Shown piece after piece: positions 1-8,204 of a stretch of 64,000 nucleotides of DNA. Within the stretch, counting starts at the first letter, position 1. Every line of letters starts with the position of its first letter. This DNA comes from Streptococcus uberis (GTDB lineage: Bacteria > Bacillota > Bacilli > Lactobacillales > Streptococcaceae), in NCBI RefSeq assembly GCF_900475595.1, contig NZ_LS483397.1:1893001-1957000 (forward strand), in the 5' to 3' direction. The notes beneath the pieces are model-generated. The model had not been told where the DNA came from. It saw only the letters and a list, made by a program, of their open reading frames with translations, and searched no databases. The position numbers and the translations under genes are program-made.

Positions 1-857
1 AATAAACTTGATTCTGGATTGACAGGATTGACACCTGTCTTTACAGCATTCAAAAAAGCATCAATGATCGTTTCAAAACCTCGTTTGTATAGTGTTGTAT
101 CCCATGAACCAAAGTTCTGTTTTTCCTCATCAGTTCCCTTATAAATACGGACTTCATCAAGATTAATTACCTGTCTCGTCTCTTCACAAGATTGAACTTC
201 CATAACTTCTCTACGGCTTCCAGACTGAAGATTCATTGAGGCTGTTATCAAAGTGTTCTCTGTTCTCAAATTGACAGAGACTTGACAAAGCTGTCCATCC
301 TTCCTCTGATAAGCATAATTCCCTTCAATAAGTTCTTCATCTGTTAAATATAATGCTGTATCAAGGGGATGTATAAAGAAATCAAAGAGCTTGAAAGTAA
401 AATCACCTGGTCTATTACTATCGTTTTTTTCAACATGAACTTTACGCTTGCTTGACAATCTTGACAACTCATTGACACGCGGAGCAAATCTTCTATTAAA
501 ACCTGCCATTAAAAATGTATCATGTTTTTTCGCCATTTTGTACAATTCAAGACTTGATTCAAAGTCCTCCGTTAAAGGCTTATCCATATAGACAGGAATT
601 CCCCTTTGCAAGAAAAGTTTAGCTACTTCAAAATGGGCTACCGTAGCAACATGGATGAAAACACCATCTAAATCTTGTTTTGCTAAGCTGTCAATATCAG
701 AATAGGTTTTTGAACAAGCAAATAGATTGTTTACTTGAATTAATCTCTTTTCATTTCTGGTCGAAAGGTGCCATTCGACATCAGCAATTTGACGCATATA
801 TGGTAAATAGGCTTTTTTTGAAATACCACCCAAACCAACAATTCCAATCTTTAACAT
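1..857 (-). CDS. Gfo/Idh/MocA-family NAD(P)-dependent oxidoreductase, 3' end beyond window
   Basis: Translating the minus strand from the ATG at 855-857 gives about 285 residues with no stop before the window edge, so the C-terminus is missing. The N-terminus MLKIGIVGLGGISKKAYLP is a Rossmann dinucleotide-binding start. Around residues 85-95 it has the MDKPLTEDFE segment, the EKP-type motif of this family. Family members oxidise or reduce sugars and polyols, but the substrate cannot be told from sequence. It follows the 49-aa protein and nrdD on the same strand. In related streptococci such an oxidoreductase sits between nrdD and nrdG, so it is probably part of that transcription unit. Confidence 0.85.
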   Translation of the reverse strand, partial: MLKIGIVGLGGISKKAYLPYMRQIADVEWHLSTRNEKRLIQVNNLFACSKTYSDIDSLAKQDLDGVFIHVATVAHFEVAKLFLQRGIPVYMDKPLTEDFESSLELYKMAKKHDTFLMAGFNRRFAPRVNELSRLSSKRKVHVEKNDSNRPGDFTFKLFDFFIHPLDTALYLTDEELIEGNYAYQRKDGQLCQVSVNLRTENTLITASMNLQSGSRREVMEVQSCEETRQVINLDEVRIYKGTDEEKQNFGSWDTTLYKRGFETIIDAFLNAVKTGVNPVNPESSL

Positions 858-882
858 AACTGATTTCCTTTCCACTGAAAAT

Positions 883-1032
883 CTATTTTTGGCTTCCCTT
901 ACTTCCTTTTTCCAAAAATTGAGCTTTCAACTCTTTTACACGAGACTTCTTATCTGTTTTTTGTGTTGAATGCTTTTCGTGAAACTTTTCAACTTGTTGC
1001 ATTCCTTTATAGTCTAATTGGTACTTTCCCAT
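883..1032 (-). CDS. small conserved basic protein, 49 aa, unknown function
   Basis: The ORF is 49 codons long, starts with ATG at 1030-1032 and has a good ribosome binding site, AAGGAG, about 7 bases upstream. It begins MGKYQLDYKGMQQVEKFHEK. It is rich in lysine, glutamine and glutamate, and has no membrane segment and no cysteine. It lies about 105 bp after the nrdD stop codon and 25 bp before the oxidoreductase start, so co-transcription is likely. As I recall, small proteins of this size occupy the same place next to nrdD in other streptococci. I do not recognise a function. The well-placed RBS and position between two genes on the same strand make it a real gene rather than chance. Confidence 0.75.
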   Translation of the reverse strand: MGKYQLDYKGMQQVEKFHEKHSTQKTDKKSRVKELKAQFLEKGSKGSQK

Positions 1033-1137
1033 TATTACACTCCTTGTCTAATCTGATAAATGAAAAGATTGCCTTAGTCAAGCAACCTTCTCAATCATAC
1101 CATAAAATAAGTTATCATTGAAAATTAATAATCCTGA

Positions 1138-3333
1138 TTAATTTCCTGGGTACTTTATCGTAGAGCCGTTCATGTGTTTCACACGAGCACTGATTTCTTT
1201 ATGGCGACCATTTACCATTGGACGGGCTTGAGGATTGCCTAGGTATCCACAAGTTCTTTTAACAACATCTACGGTTTTAGGATCATTGTTACCACAATTT
1301 GGACAAGTGAAACCACGTTCAGTTGGCGTAAAATCACCTTCAAATTGACATTGATAACATTTATCAATCGGTGTATTAGTCCCTAAGTAGCCAACGCGAT
1401 CGTAGGCATAATCCCAAACAGCTTCCAATGCTTTTGGATTTTGTTGTAAAACTGGATATTCACAATAATGAATAAAGCCACCAGTAGCTCCAGCTTCTGG
1501 ATATACTTTTTCAAAATCCAATTTTTCAAATGGTGTTGGATTTTTACGGACATCATAATGGAACGAATTCGTATAATACTCTTTGTCTGTTATGTTTTCT
1601 ACAATTCCGAATTTCTCCGTATCTAATCGACAAAAACGATCTGTTAAACTTTCAGAAGGTGTTGAGTAAACAGAAAAATGATATCCATATTCATTTGACC
1701 ATGTCTCACAAGCATCCTTTAAGGCCTTGACAATGGAAACAGTAAAATCTTTTGCCTCTTGATTGTCTTCCCAATCGCCACCATAGAAAACAGATGCCAC
1801 TTCATATAATCCAATATAGCCTAATGAAATGGTTGCTCTACGATTTTTGAAGAGTTCATCAACATGATCAGACTTGGCCAATCTCTTACCAAAAGCACCA
1901 TATTGATACAAGATTGGGGCGTTTGCTGGTGTTGCTTCTTTGACACGTTCAACACGATAAACTAAAGCATCTTTACCTATGGCAACTCTTTCATTAAACA
2001 ATTCCCAGAATTTATCCATGTCACCATTTGATTCTAAAGCAATACGAGGTAAATTCAAGGTTACGACACCCAAATTCATTCGTCCAGAAGTGACATCTTG
2101 ACCGTTCTCATCTTTCCATCCTTGGAGGAAGGAACGACATCCCATAGGCGCCTTAAATGAGCCTGTGAGGTCGACAATTTTATCATAGGATAACATGTCA
2201 GGGTACATCCGTTTTGTGGCGCACTCAAGAGCTAATTGCTTAATATCGTAATTAGGAGAGTCCTCTTCTAAGTTTAAACCACGTTTTAAGGTAAAGATTA
2301 ATTTAGGAAAAATAGCTGTGCGGTGTTCACTGCCAAGTCCTTTAATACGAATTTCTAAAATGGCTTTTTGAATTTCTCTTTCAAACCAAGATTTCCCTAA
2401 ACCAAATCCTAGAGAAGTAAATGGTGTTTGACCGTTTGAAGTGAAAAGCGTATTAATTTCATATTCTAAAGACTGCATGGCATCATAAATGTCTTTTTTA
2501 GTCTTTTCGTAAGCATACTCTTCACGTTTTTCTGGTAGAACCCACTTCTGAGCGTCAGCCATATGCTTGTTATAATTTAGTTCTGCATAAGGTGCTAAGA
2601 ACTCATCAATCCTATCTGCTGTACATCCCCCATATTGACTAGAGGCAACATTTGCAATAATTTGAGAGATTTGAGCAGTCGCAGTCTGAATAGACTTAGG
2701 ACTTTCTACTTCTGCATTACCAATTTTAAAGCCATTAGCTAACATCCCTTTAAAATCAATCAAACAACAATTGGTCATTGGAGTATAGGGACTATAATCT
2801 AGATCATGATAGTGAATATCTCCCTTTTGGTGAGCATTAGCAACATGGGGCGGCAACATTTTTAACCCAATTGATTTGCCAACGATACCTGCTGTTAAGT
2901 CACGTTGAGTATTAAAAACGTCACTATCCTTATTGGCATTTTCATTGACAACCGTTTCATCTTTTTTCAATAATTTGTCAATTGAGAAATTAATGTCCGT
3001 TGCTTGAGAGCGCGCAAAATCACGTTGAGTACGGTAATTAATATACTCCTTTGCTATAGCATATTCATTGGCAGCAAGTAATTCATGTTCTACAATATTT
3101 TGAATTTCATAAATCTTAACATTATTTGGAAAACGATCGATAATCTCAGCAACTACGCGTTCTGAAATGGCCTTCAATTTTGCTTCCATTAGGGGAGACA
3201 TTTTTGTAACTTCTAAACTTGCCTTCAACAAGGCACTATATATTTTAGTCGTGTCAAAAGACACTAAACGCCCATCACGTTTAATAACTTTAATATCTGG
3301 TTGAGTGATTATTTTTTCATTTTCATATGTCAT
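1138..3333 (-). CDS. nrdD: anaerobic (class III) ribonucleoside-triphosphate reductase
   Basis: This is the catalytic subunit of the oxygen-sensitive glycyl-radical ribonucleotide reductase, which makes dNTPs without oxygen using formate as reductant and is activated by NrdG. It has 731 residues, near the E. coli length of 712. An ATP-cone regulatory domain fills about residues 15-105 (motif IKRDGRLVSFDTTKIYSAL). Four zinc-ligand cysteines lie at 659, 662, 677 and 680, followed by the glycyl-radical loop RTCGYLG with the radical glycine at 696. Two NrdR-like boxes sit upstream, one over the -35 region, so repression by NrdR is expected. nrdG is not in the window and is probably beyond the left edge. 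Confidence 0.97.
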   Translation of the reverse strand: MTYENEKIITQPDIKVIKRDGRLVSFDTTKIYSALLKASLEVTKMSPLMEAKLKAISERVVAEIIDRFPNNVKIYEIQNIVEHELLAANEYAIAKEYINYRTQRDFARSQATDINFSIDKLLKKDETVVNENANKDSDVFNTQRDLTAGIVGKSIGLKMLPPHVANAHQKGDIHYHDLDYSPYTPMTNCCLIDFKGMLANGFKIGNAEVESPKSIQTATAQISQIIANVASSQYGGCTADRIDEFLAPYAELNYNKHMADAQKWVLPEKREEYAYEKTKKDIYDAMQSLEYEINTLFTSNGQTPFTSLGFGLGKSWFEREIQKAILEIRIKGLGSEHRTAIFPKLIFTLKRGLNLEEDSPNYDIKQLALECATKRMYPDMLSYDKIVDLTGSFKAPMGCRSFLQGWKDENGQDVTSGRMNLGVVTLNLPRIALESNGDMDKFWELFNERVAIGKDALVYRVERVKEATPANAPILYQYGAFGKRLAKSDHVDELFKNRRATISLGYIGLYEVASVFYGGDWEDNQEAKDFTVSIVKALKDACETWSNEYGYHFSVYSTPSESLTDRFCRLDTEKFGIVENITDKEYYTNSFHYDVRKNPTPFEKLDFEKVYPEAGATGGFIHYCEYPVLQQNPKALEAVWDYAYDRVGYLGTNTPIDKCYQCQFEGDFTPTERGFTCPNCGNNDPKTVDVVKRTCGYLGNPQARPMVNGRHKEISARVKHMNGSTIKYPGN

Positions 3334-3357
3334 CGTTCCAAATCTCCTTATTGGACT

Positions 3358-3385
3358 ATTATATCACTCAACGAAAAAAAATCAA
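3358..3385 (-). promoter_or_regulatory. nrdD promoter
   Basis: On the minus strand, a -35 TTGATT (3380-3385) and a -10 TATAAT (3358-3363) are separated by 16 bases. The nrdD start follows about 25 bases downstream. The -35 hexamer lies inside the promoter-proximal NrdR-like box. Confidence 0.7.
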
Positions 3386-3395
3386 TATCTTGTGT
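3380..3395. promoter_or_regulatory. NrdR box 2 (promoter-proximal)
   Basis: The plus-strand 16-mer AATCAATATCTTGTGT matches the NrdR consensus acaCwAtATaTwGtgt at about 13 of 16 positions. It overlaps the nrdD -35 hexamer and starts exactly 32 bp from the second box, about three helical turns, which is the usual geometry of paired NrdR sites. Confidence 0.75.
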
Positions 3396-3411
3396 CAAGT
3401 TTTTTGCTTAA

Positions 3412-3427
3412 ACACAATATATTGATT
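3412..3427. promoter_or_regulatory. NrdR box 1 (distal)
   Basis: The plus-strand 16-mer ACACAATATATTGATT matches the NrdR consensus at about 14 of 16 positions. Because the two boxes are related as an inverted repeat, 3374-3430 can also fold as a hairpin. Read on the minus strand this hairpin is followed by eight Ts, so it may also terminate the upstream gene at 3434-4996. Confidence 0.75.
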
Positions 3428-3433
3428 TTCATT

Positions 3434-4996
3434 TTATTTTTGCTGATAAACTTGAAAACTTGTTTCACTTGCCTTGCGGACCAGTTTATAGTTCTTTTTA
3501 AGTGCCTTTTGAATGACTTTGGGCATAGCTATTTTTTGATTGACAACAATCAGTTGTGCTCTATTTTGTAAGAGTTCATCTGCAAGGATTTTCTGATGTT
3601 TTGGATTTTTAAAATTAACCCCTGGCGATGCAAACTGAGAAGCCGATTTACGAATACTTTGGGTATAGATTGCTGAACTATTATCCCAAACATATATTCT
3701 ATCTGACGATTCTGTATGAGACTTGATATAAGAAACAATCTTAGAACGGCTATGACTTTGTTCAGCATCTTTAAAATAGTATGTCATACTTTGAAAAAGT
3801 GAGATTCCAACAATTAATAAAGGTAAATAAAAGGCTTTCGAAAAATATAAACCAATGACTTGTCTCATGCCATTTTGTTTTTTCTTACCTCTCCTATGAC
3901 TGCTTATTGTCATCCGTTTTGAAAATTCTTCTGCCACAGGAAGTGAGATTAAAATCAAAGCAAATGGCAATAAGGGGAGAAAATGATATAAGGCAAAATC
4001 ACTTGATAAAATGATCACCACAAACTGTACCAGTGAAACAAAAACCATAATCCATTTAATATAACGATGATTTGTCTCTTTAAAATGTTTAAGGTAAGCA
4101 ATCACTCCATATGATATTCCTAAGCCAAATGCAAAGATAACTTGAACAAGTACTGAAAGTAAAACGGATAGAGTCCCTACTTTAAAGAAAGTAAACTGAT
4201 AACGCACCGCTTGTGCAAGATAGGGACCTAATATTTGTAAATTTAAAATAAAGTAACCTGCAGTATAAAAAACAAGTAGCATACCCAAAATTGATGCTAA
4301 TAATTGATAAAAACCGCGCGCTACGTGATGTTGTTTACTATTATAAACAATAATAACAATTGATGAAACAAGCCAAAAAATAAGTGCTCTTGGTTCCAGT
4401 AACATTGCCATTGCACCGGCTAAACCAAAAAGGATAAATGCCTCATCTTTGATTAATGCCGCAAAATATTTCGTCAAGAACCATAAGGATATTAAAACAA
4501 ATGGTAGCGCAAACTGGATAGGATAAATACCACCAAACCCTAATGTGCACATCAAGAAGTAGAATAAGAAAGAAAAAGCCCATGCTACTTTTTGTATCCC
4601 TGTAAAGAAATTGATAAGCTTGTATAAATAAATCCCACTAACATAGAAGGCAATCATTTCAAACAAAACAAGCCACCAAGTCGATTTTAAAAGGTAACTG
4701 AAAGCAATCATAGCAAAATAAAGCATACCACCAGTTGAAAAAACCTCACTGTATGGAATTTGACCTTTTGTAAGCATCATGCCAATATAAAGATTCTGAG
4801 ATTGCAAAGGGTTTGCTACATGTTCTAGCAAGGGATTTGCTACACTCAATATAGCTACTAAAAAACTGTAGAAAAAAAGATAGCATTTGTGTAGATTAGG
4901 TACCTTTGTTTCATATTTTGTCGTGTGTAAGGTAGGACCATCATCAATACGAATAGGCTCAAGTCTTGTTTCGTTTTCATCATTAAATTGACTCAC
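3434..4996 (-). CDS. polytopic membrane protein resembling GT-C (PMT/ArnT-like) glycosyltransferases
   Basis: The product has 520 residues. A short charged N-terminus is followed by about 10-11 hydrophobic membrane segments (residues about 35-390), then a soluble C-terminal domain of about 120 residues. The first loop after the first membrane helix contains GQIPYSEVFSTGGMLYF. This resembles the G-x-x-PY-x-D/E loop of lipid-dependent GT-C glycosyltransferases. The C-terminal domain (IYVWDNSSAIY and onward) also resembles the extracytoplasmic part of such proteins. The donor and acceptor are unknown and the family call is tentative. It stands alone between the IreB/RuvX operon and nrdD. Confidence 0.75.
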   Translation of the reverse strand: MSQFNDENETRLEPIRIDDGPTLHTTKYETKVPNLHKCYLFFYSFLVAILSVANPLLEHVANPLQSQNLYIGMMLTKGQIPYSEVFSTGGMLYFAMIAFSYLLKSTWWLVLFEMIAFYVSGIYLYKLINFFTGIQKVAWAFSFLFYFLMCTLGFGGIYPIQFALPFVLISLWFLTKYFAALIKDEAFILFGLAGAMAMLLEPRALIFWLVSSIVIIVYNSKQHHVARGFYQLLASILGMLLVFYTAGYFILNLQILGPYLAQAVRYQFTFFKVGTLSVLLSVLVQVIFAFGLGISYGVIAYLKHFKETNHRYIKWIMVFVSLVQFVVIILSSDFALYHFLPLLPFALILISLPVAEEFSKRMTISSHRRGKKKQNGMRQVIGLYFSKAFYLPLLIVGISLFQSMTYYFKDAEQSHSRSKIVSYIKSHTESSDRIYVWDNSSAIYTQSIRKSASQFASPGVNFKNPKHQKILADELLQNRAQLIVVNQKIAMPKVIQKALKKNYKLVRKASETSFQVYQQK

Positions 4997-5120
4997 TTAA
5001 TTTCTCCTTGAAATGTCATAGATTAAGTATATCAAATTATGGGACAGAGTCAATTTGAGCTTTATGACTTACTCATCCAAAGTGAATATTTTGCATTTTA
5101 TATCGAGACTTGACTGAAAA

Positions 5121-5144
5121 GAAAAAGACCCTTTAAAGGGGCCT
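5121..5144 (-). terminator. intrinsic terminator of the ireB-ruvX-yrzB unit
   Basis: On the minus strand a GC-rich hairpin (arms AGGCCC/GGGTCT with an extended CTTTAAAG core) is followed by a T-rich tract, just after the stop codon at 5152. Confidence 0.75.
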
Positions 5145-5151
5145 CACTTAA

Positions 5152-5457
5152 TTATTCTTCATCTAAAAAGCTATTGAAAACTTCTTCAATCATATCCCAT
5201 TCAGCATCTGAATCTTCAGGAATTGGTTGCAAGTCTCCTTCAGTTCCATCTTCATTTTCAGTAAAAGAATAAGCTTGAATTTCAATTTCTCCAGCTTCAT
5301 CTTCTTCAGAACCTGCTGGTACTAAAAGAACATAGTTCTTACCAAATTCTTCTTTACCATCAATTGTCAATAAAATTTCAAATAATGATTCGTTACCTTG
5401 TTCATCTACAAGTGTAATAACTTCATGTTCATGATCATGATCGTGATTATGTGCCAT
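5152..5457 (-). CDS. yrzB: DUF1292 (YrzB) family acidic protein
   Basis: This 101-residue, very acidic protein starts with a histidine-rich stretch, [12 protein letters not shown], and continues with the DUF1292 signature [19 protein letters not shown]. Function is unknown. In Firmicutes it is conserved immediately downstream of ireB (yrzL) and ruvX, exactly as here, with only 10 bp between the ruvX stop and this start. The His/Asp-rich N-terminus could bind metal, which is inference. A terminator follows. Confidence 0.9.
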   Translation of the reverse strand: MAHNHDHDHEHEVITLVDEQGNESLFEILLTIDGKEEFGKNYVLLVPAGSEEDEAGEIEIQAYSFTENEDGTEGDLQPIPEDSDAEWDMIEEVFNSFLDEE

Positions 5458-5467
5458 TTTTTTCTCC

Positions 5468-5887
5468 TTAAAAGGTTCTATCTAAATAATTTTGTAAAAT
5501 TAATTGTGCAGCTAATTTATCTATAACTTTTTTACGTTTACCACGGCTGATATCAGCCTGTTCGATAAGCATTCTTTCTGCCTGGACTGTCGTTAAACGT
5601 TCATCTTGATACACAACAGGAATATGAAATAAATCCTCGATTTTTTTTCCATATGCTTGACTTGCTTCAACACGAGGACCGCTCGTATTATTCATGTTTT
5701 TTGGTAAACCAACTACAAATTTATCAACTTGGTACTGCTTTACAAGTTCAGAAAGTCTCTCAAAACCAAAACTGTTCTTTTCTTCATCAATTGGTATAAT
5801 TTCAAGTCCTTGAGCCGTAAAACCCAGTGGGTCACTAATGGCAACACCTACTGTCTTAGAACCGACATCTAGTCCCATTATCCTCAT
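5468..5887 (-). CDS. ruvX: RuvX/YqgF-family Holliday junction resolvase-like nuclease
   Basis: The 139-residue protein has the RNase H-like fold signature [19 protein letters not shown] at the start and the conserved VYQDERLTT segment near residue 95. The family (RuvX/YqgF) is implicated in Holliday-junction resolution and in 16S rRNA pre-processing. The start ATG overlaps the stop of ireB as ATGA, so translation is coupled. A second in-frame ATG three codons later is a possible alternative start. It lies in the conserved ireB-ruvX-yrzB unit. Confidence 0.93.
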   Translation of the reverse strand: MRIMGLDVGSKTVGVAISDPLGFTAQGLEIIPIDEEKNSFGFERLSELVKQYQVDKFVVGLPKNMNNTSGPRVEASQAYGKKIEDLFHIPVVYQDERLTTVQAERMLIEQADISRGKRKKVIDKLAAQLILQNYLDRTF

Positions 5888-6153
5888 TTAACGTCAATCC
5901 CATTTCCTTGAAGATAATAGCGAACCAATTCTTCAACAATTTCATCACGTTCATATTTACGAATCTGATTACGCGCATCATTATATCGAGGAACATAAGC
6001 AGGGTCTCCACTTAATACATAACCTACAATTTGATTGATAGGATTATAACCTTTTTCCTCTAAAGAATGATATACTGCAGTCAACGTTTCGCTGATTTCT
6101 TTTTTATCTCCATCATCCAATTTAAAGCGAACAGTTTCGTCTGTAAATCCCAT
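5884..6153 (-). CDS. ireB: IreB family (DUF965) regulatory phosphoprotein
   Basis: This 89-residue protein begins [20 protein letters not shown], the conserved IreB start with its threonine residues. In Enterococcus IreB is phosphorylated by the Ser/Thr kinase IreK and modulates cephalosporin resistance; the same role in this organism is inference. The conserved C-terminal part contains [20 protein letters not shown]. It is the first gene of the ireB-ruvX-yrzB unit, with an AGAAAGAAGG-type ribosome binding site upstream. Confidence 0.93.
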   Translation of the reverse strand: MGFTDETVRFKLDDGDKKEISETLTAVYHSLEEKGYNPINQIVGYVLSGDPAYVPRYNDARNQIRKYERDEIVEELVRYYLQGNGIDVK

Positions 6154-6240
6154 ACTTACACCTTCTTTCTAAACTAAGTGCTATGATTAATTATAGCTTA
6201 TTTTTTGAGATTTAACAAGAAATCTAGTTATGAGCAATCA

Positions 6241-6264
6241 AAAAAAGCTCATATGAGCTTTTTT
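6241..6264 (-). terminator. intrinsic terminator after spxA
   Basis: A perfect palindrome, AAAAAAGCTCAT/ATGAGCTTTTTT, lies just after the spxA stop codon and forms a hairpin with U-runs on either strand. Confidence 0.8.
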
Positions 6265-6268
6265 GAGT

Positions 6269-6667
6269 TTATAGAGCAGCACGCAATCGTGCTTCAGTAT
6301 TTTCAATATTACGAATAGAACGTGGCAAGAAAGCTCTAATATCATCTTCCTTATAGCCCACTTGAAGACGTTTATCATCAATCAGAATTGGACTTTTTAG
6401 AATACGAGGATTTTCTTGAATAAGATCAACGACTTCACTAACACTTAGTTCATCAATATTGCAATTCAAAGCTTTAGCGTAACGATTTTTTGACGAAACA
6501 ATGCTTTCAACGCCATTTTCAGTTTTTGATAAAATTGCTAATATTTCTTCTTTTGTAAGTGGTTCTTTTCCTAAGTTTTGTTCACTATAAGGGAGCTTAT
6601 GACCATTCAACCATGTTTTGGCTTTTTTACAGCTCGTACAACTAGAAATTGTGTAAATCTTAATCAT
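6269..6667 (-). CDS. spxA: Spx-family (ArsC-like) RNA polymerase-binding regulator
   Basis: I place the start at the ATG at 6665-6667, giving 132 residues starting MIKIYTISSCTSCKKAKTW. A longer reading adds 14 codons that no homologue has. The redox switch CTSC is at Cys10/Cys13. The conserved central RPILID-type stretch appears as SPILIDDKRLQVGY. Spx binds the RNA polymerase alpha C-terminal domain and reprograms transcription under thiol and envelope stress. Streptococci have two paralogues. The one next to recA is usually called spxA2, so that is the likely identity, by synteny only. An extended -10 (TATGTTACAAT) lies at about 6700-6708. Confidence 0.92.
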   Translation of the reverse strand: MIKIYTISSCTSCKKAKTWLNGHKLPYSEQNLGKEPLTKEEILAILSKTENGVESIVSSKNRYAKALNCNIDELSVSEVVDLIQENPRILKSPILIDDKRLQVGYKEDDIRAFLPRSIRNIENTEARLRAAL

Positions 6668-6726
6668 GTTGTTCTCACTTTCTATTACGTGATATGGTAA
6701 TTGTAACATAGAAAAAAAACAAGGAC

Positions 6727-6750
6727 ATAGGTCTTCGGACCTATTTTTTT
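6727..6750 (+). terminator. plus-strand terminator-like UUCG hairpin with no plus-strand gene before it
   Basis: ATAGGTC and GACCTAT pair around a TTCG tetraloop and are followed by seven Ts reading on the plus strand. On the minus strand the T tract begins 7 bases after the stem, so it is a weaker terminator in that direction. No plus-strand gene lies to its left. Confidence 0.55.
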
Positions 6751-6787
6751 GATTTTTTTAATAAAACCTTGTGAAGTTTTTCCTTAT

Positions 6788-6946
6788 TTAACCGCGATAT
6801 GACAACATCTTTCTTGCAAGAACATCTGATTTGTTTTGCCATTCTTTGTTTTTATCTAATAAATTAAAAATACTTTTAATTTTTGGAATCCTCACTAATC
6901 TCCCCGTCAATAGAACTAATTCCACTAACAAGTCTGCTTTTTCTGT
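6788..6946 (-). other. unassigned open stretch of 52 codons between recA and spxA
   Basis: On the minus strand the frame is open from just after a TGA at 6947-6949 to the TAA at 6788-6790. It encodes 52 residues that look protein-like (EKADLLVELVLLTGRLVRIP near the start, VLARKMLSYRG at the end). There is no ATG except near the C-terminus and no ribosome binding site. It may be the 3' remnant of a lost gene, or chance. I do not recognise a family. Confidence 0.25.
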
Positions 6947-6956
6947 TCAAGAAATC

Positions 6957-6977
6957 AAAAAAGACCCGAGGGTCTTT
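6957..6977 (-). terminator. recA terminator
   Basis: The hairpin AAAAGACCC/GGGTCTTTT lies directly after the recA stop codon, with a T-rich tail on the minus strand. Confidence 0.8.
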
Positions 6978-6983
6978 TAGTGA

Positions 6984-8123
6984 TTAATCTTCAATTTCAA
7001 TGGCATCATCTAAGTCTAAGATAAACTCATCTGTTTCAGGTAGTTCAACTGTTTCTTGGTTATTATCAAGTACTTCATCTTCTAATAAACCAACTTTTAC
7101 ACGAACCTTATGATCAATTTCGTCAAAAATTTCAGGATGATCTGCTAAGAATTTCTTCGCATTCTCAGAACCTTGACCGATTTTCTCACCATTATAGGAG
7201 AACCATGCACCTGCTTTTTGGATTACGTCTAGGTCTGACGCGATTTTAATCAATTCACCTGTACGAGAGATACCTTCTCCATACATAATTTCAACTTCAG
7301 CAACTTTAAACGGTGGTGCAACTTTGTTTTTAACAACCTTAATTTTAGTCTCTTTACCAATACTGCTATCTTTTTGATCACCAGTTCCCTTAATTTGTGT
7401 ATTTCCACGAACATCTAATCGAACGGAAGCATAGAATTTAAGAGCACGACCACCAGGTGTTGTTTCTGGATTTCCAAACATAACACCTACTTTTTCACGC
7501 AATTGATTGATAAAAATTGCAATTGTTTTCGTTTTATTGATGGACGCTGATAATTTACGCATCGCTTGACTCATCATTCGAGCCTGTAAGCCTACATGAC
7601 TGTCACCAATATCACCATCTATTTCCGCACGAGGAACAAGAGCCGCAACAGAGTCGATAACCACTAAATCAACTGCGCCTGAGTCAATCAATTTCCCTGC
7701 AATCTCCAAACCTTGTTCTCCAGAATCTGGTTGAGATAAAAGCAATTCATCAATATTAACTCCTAATGCAGCTGCATAGGCTGGATCTAAAGCATGTTCC
7801 GCATCAATAAATGCTGCAATTCCACCCTCTTTTTGAGCCTGAGCAACAGCATGTAAAGCTACAGTTGTCTTACCAGAAGATTCTGGTCCATAAATCTCAA
7901 TAATACGTCCCTTTGGATAACCACCTGCACCCAAAGCGATGTCTAGGGCCAAACTTCCAGAACTCATGACTTGAACTTTTTGTTCCGCACGCTCGCCTAG
8001 GCGCATAACAGCCCCTTTACCAAAGTCTTTCTCGATATTTTTTAAGGCATCGTCTAGGGCCTTGCGACGATCTTCACCAAATTTTTTTGAAATGTCATCT
8101 GTTTTTTTCACTTTTTTTGCCAA
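6984..8123 (-). CDS. recA: RecA recombinase
   Basis: RecA forms ATP-dependent filaments on single-stranded DNA for strand exchange and competence-related recombination. I choose the TTG at 8121-8123 as start because it yields [10 protein letters not shown], the usual streptococcal RecA beginning, and has AGAGGAG 6 bases upstream. An upstream ATG at 8141 would add six residues and leave no good RBS. The protein has 379 residues, with Walker A GPESSGKT at 79-86. The full core ends in the acidic C-terminal tail [10 protein letters not shown]. It lies downstream of cinA, the competence-linked arrangement seen in streptococci, with its own -10-like TATAAT elements at about 8201-8212. Confidence 0.97.
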   Translation of the reverse strand: MAKKVKKTDDISKKFGEDRRKALDDALKNIEKDFGKGAVMRLGERAEQKVQVMSSGSLALDIALGAGGYPKGRIIEIYGPESSGKTTVALHAVAQAQKEGGIAAFIDAEHALDPAYAAALGVNIDELLLSQPDSGEQGLEIAGKLIDSGAVDLVVIDSVAALVPRAEIDGDIGDSHVGLQARMMSQAMRKLSASINKTKTIAIFINQLREKVGVMFGNPETTPGGRALKFYASVRLDVRGNTQIKGTGDQKDSSIGKETKIKVVKNKVAPPFKVAEVEIMYGEGISRTGELIKIASDLDVIQKAGAWFSYNGEKIGQGSENAKKFLADHPEIFDEIDHKVRVKVGLLEDEVLDNNQETVELPETDEFILDLDDAIEIED

Positions 8124-8149
8124 TTTTTTCTCCTCTATCATGGTAGAAA

Positions 8150-8182
8150 AAAGTTAGTACCTTTTAGAACATGACAACTAAC
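8150..8182 (-). terminator. possible terminator or attenuator between cinA and recA
   Basis: On the minus strand AAGTTAGT pairs with ACTAACTT across an 18-base loop and is followed by TTTTTT, ending about 27 bases before the recA TTG. It could partly separate cinA and recA transcription. The long loop makes it a weak candidate. Confidence 0.35.
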
Positions 8183-8204
8183 TTATTTTTCTACAGTTAT
8201 TATA

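Noticed and set aside
1530..1730. Plus-strand ORF opposite nrdD
   Set aside because: It is the shadow of the nrdD reading frame with no ribosome binding site or protein-like features; the same applies to other antisense ORFs over mutS, aspS, hisS and dnaB.
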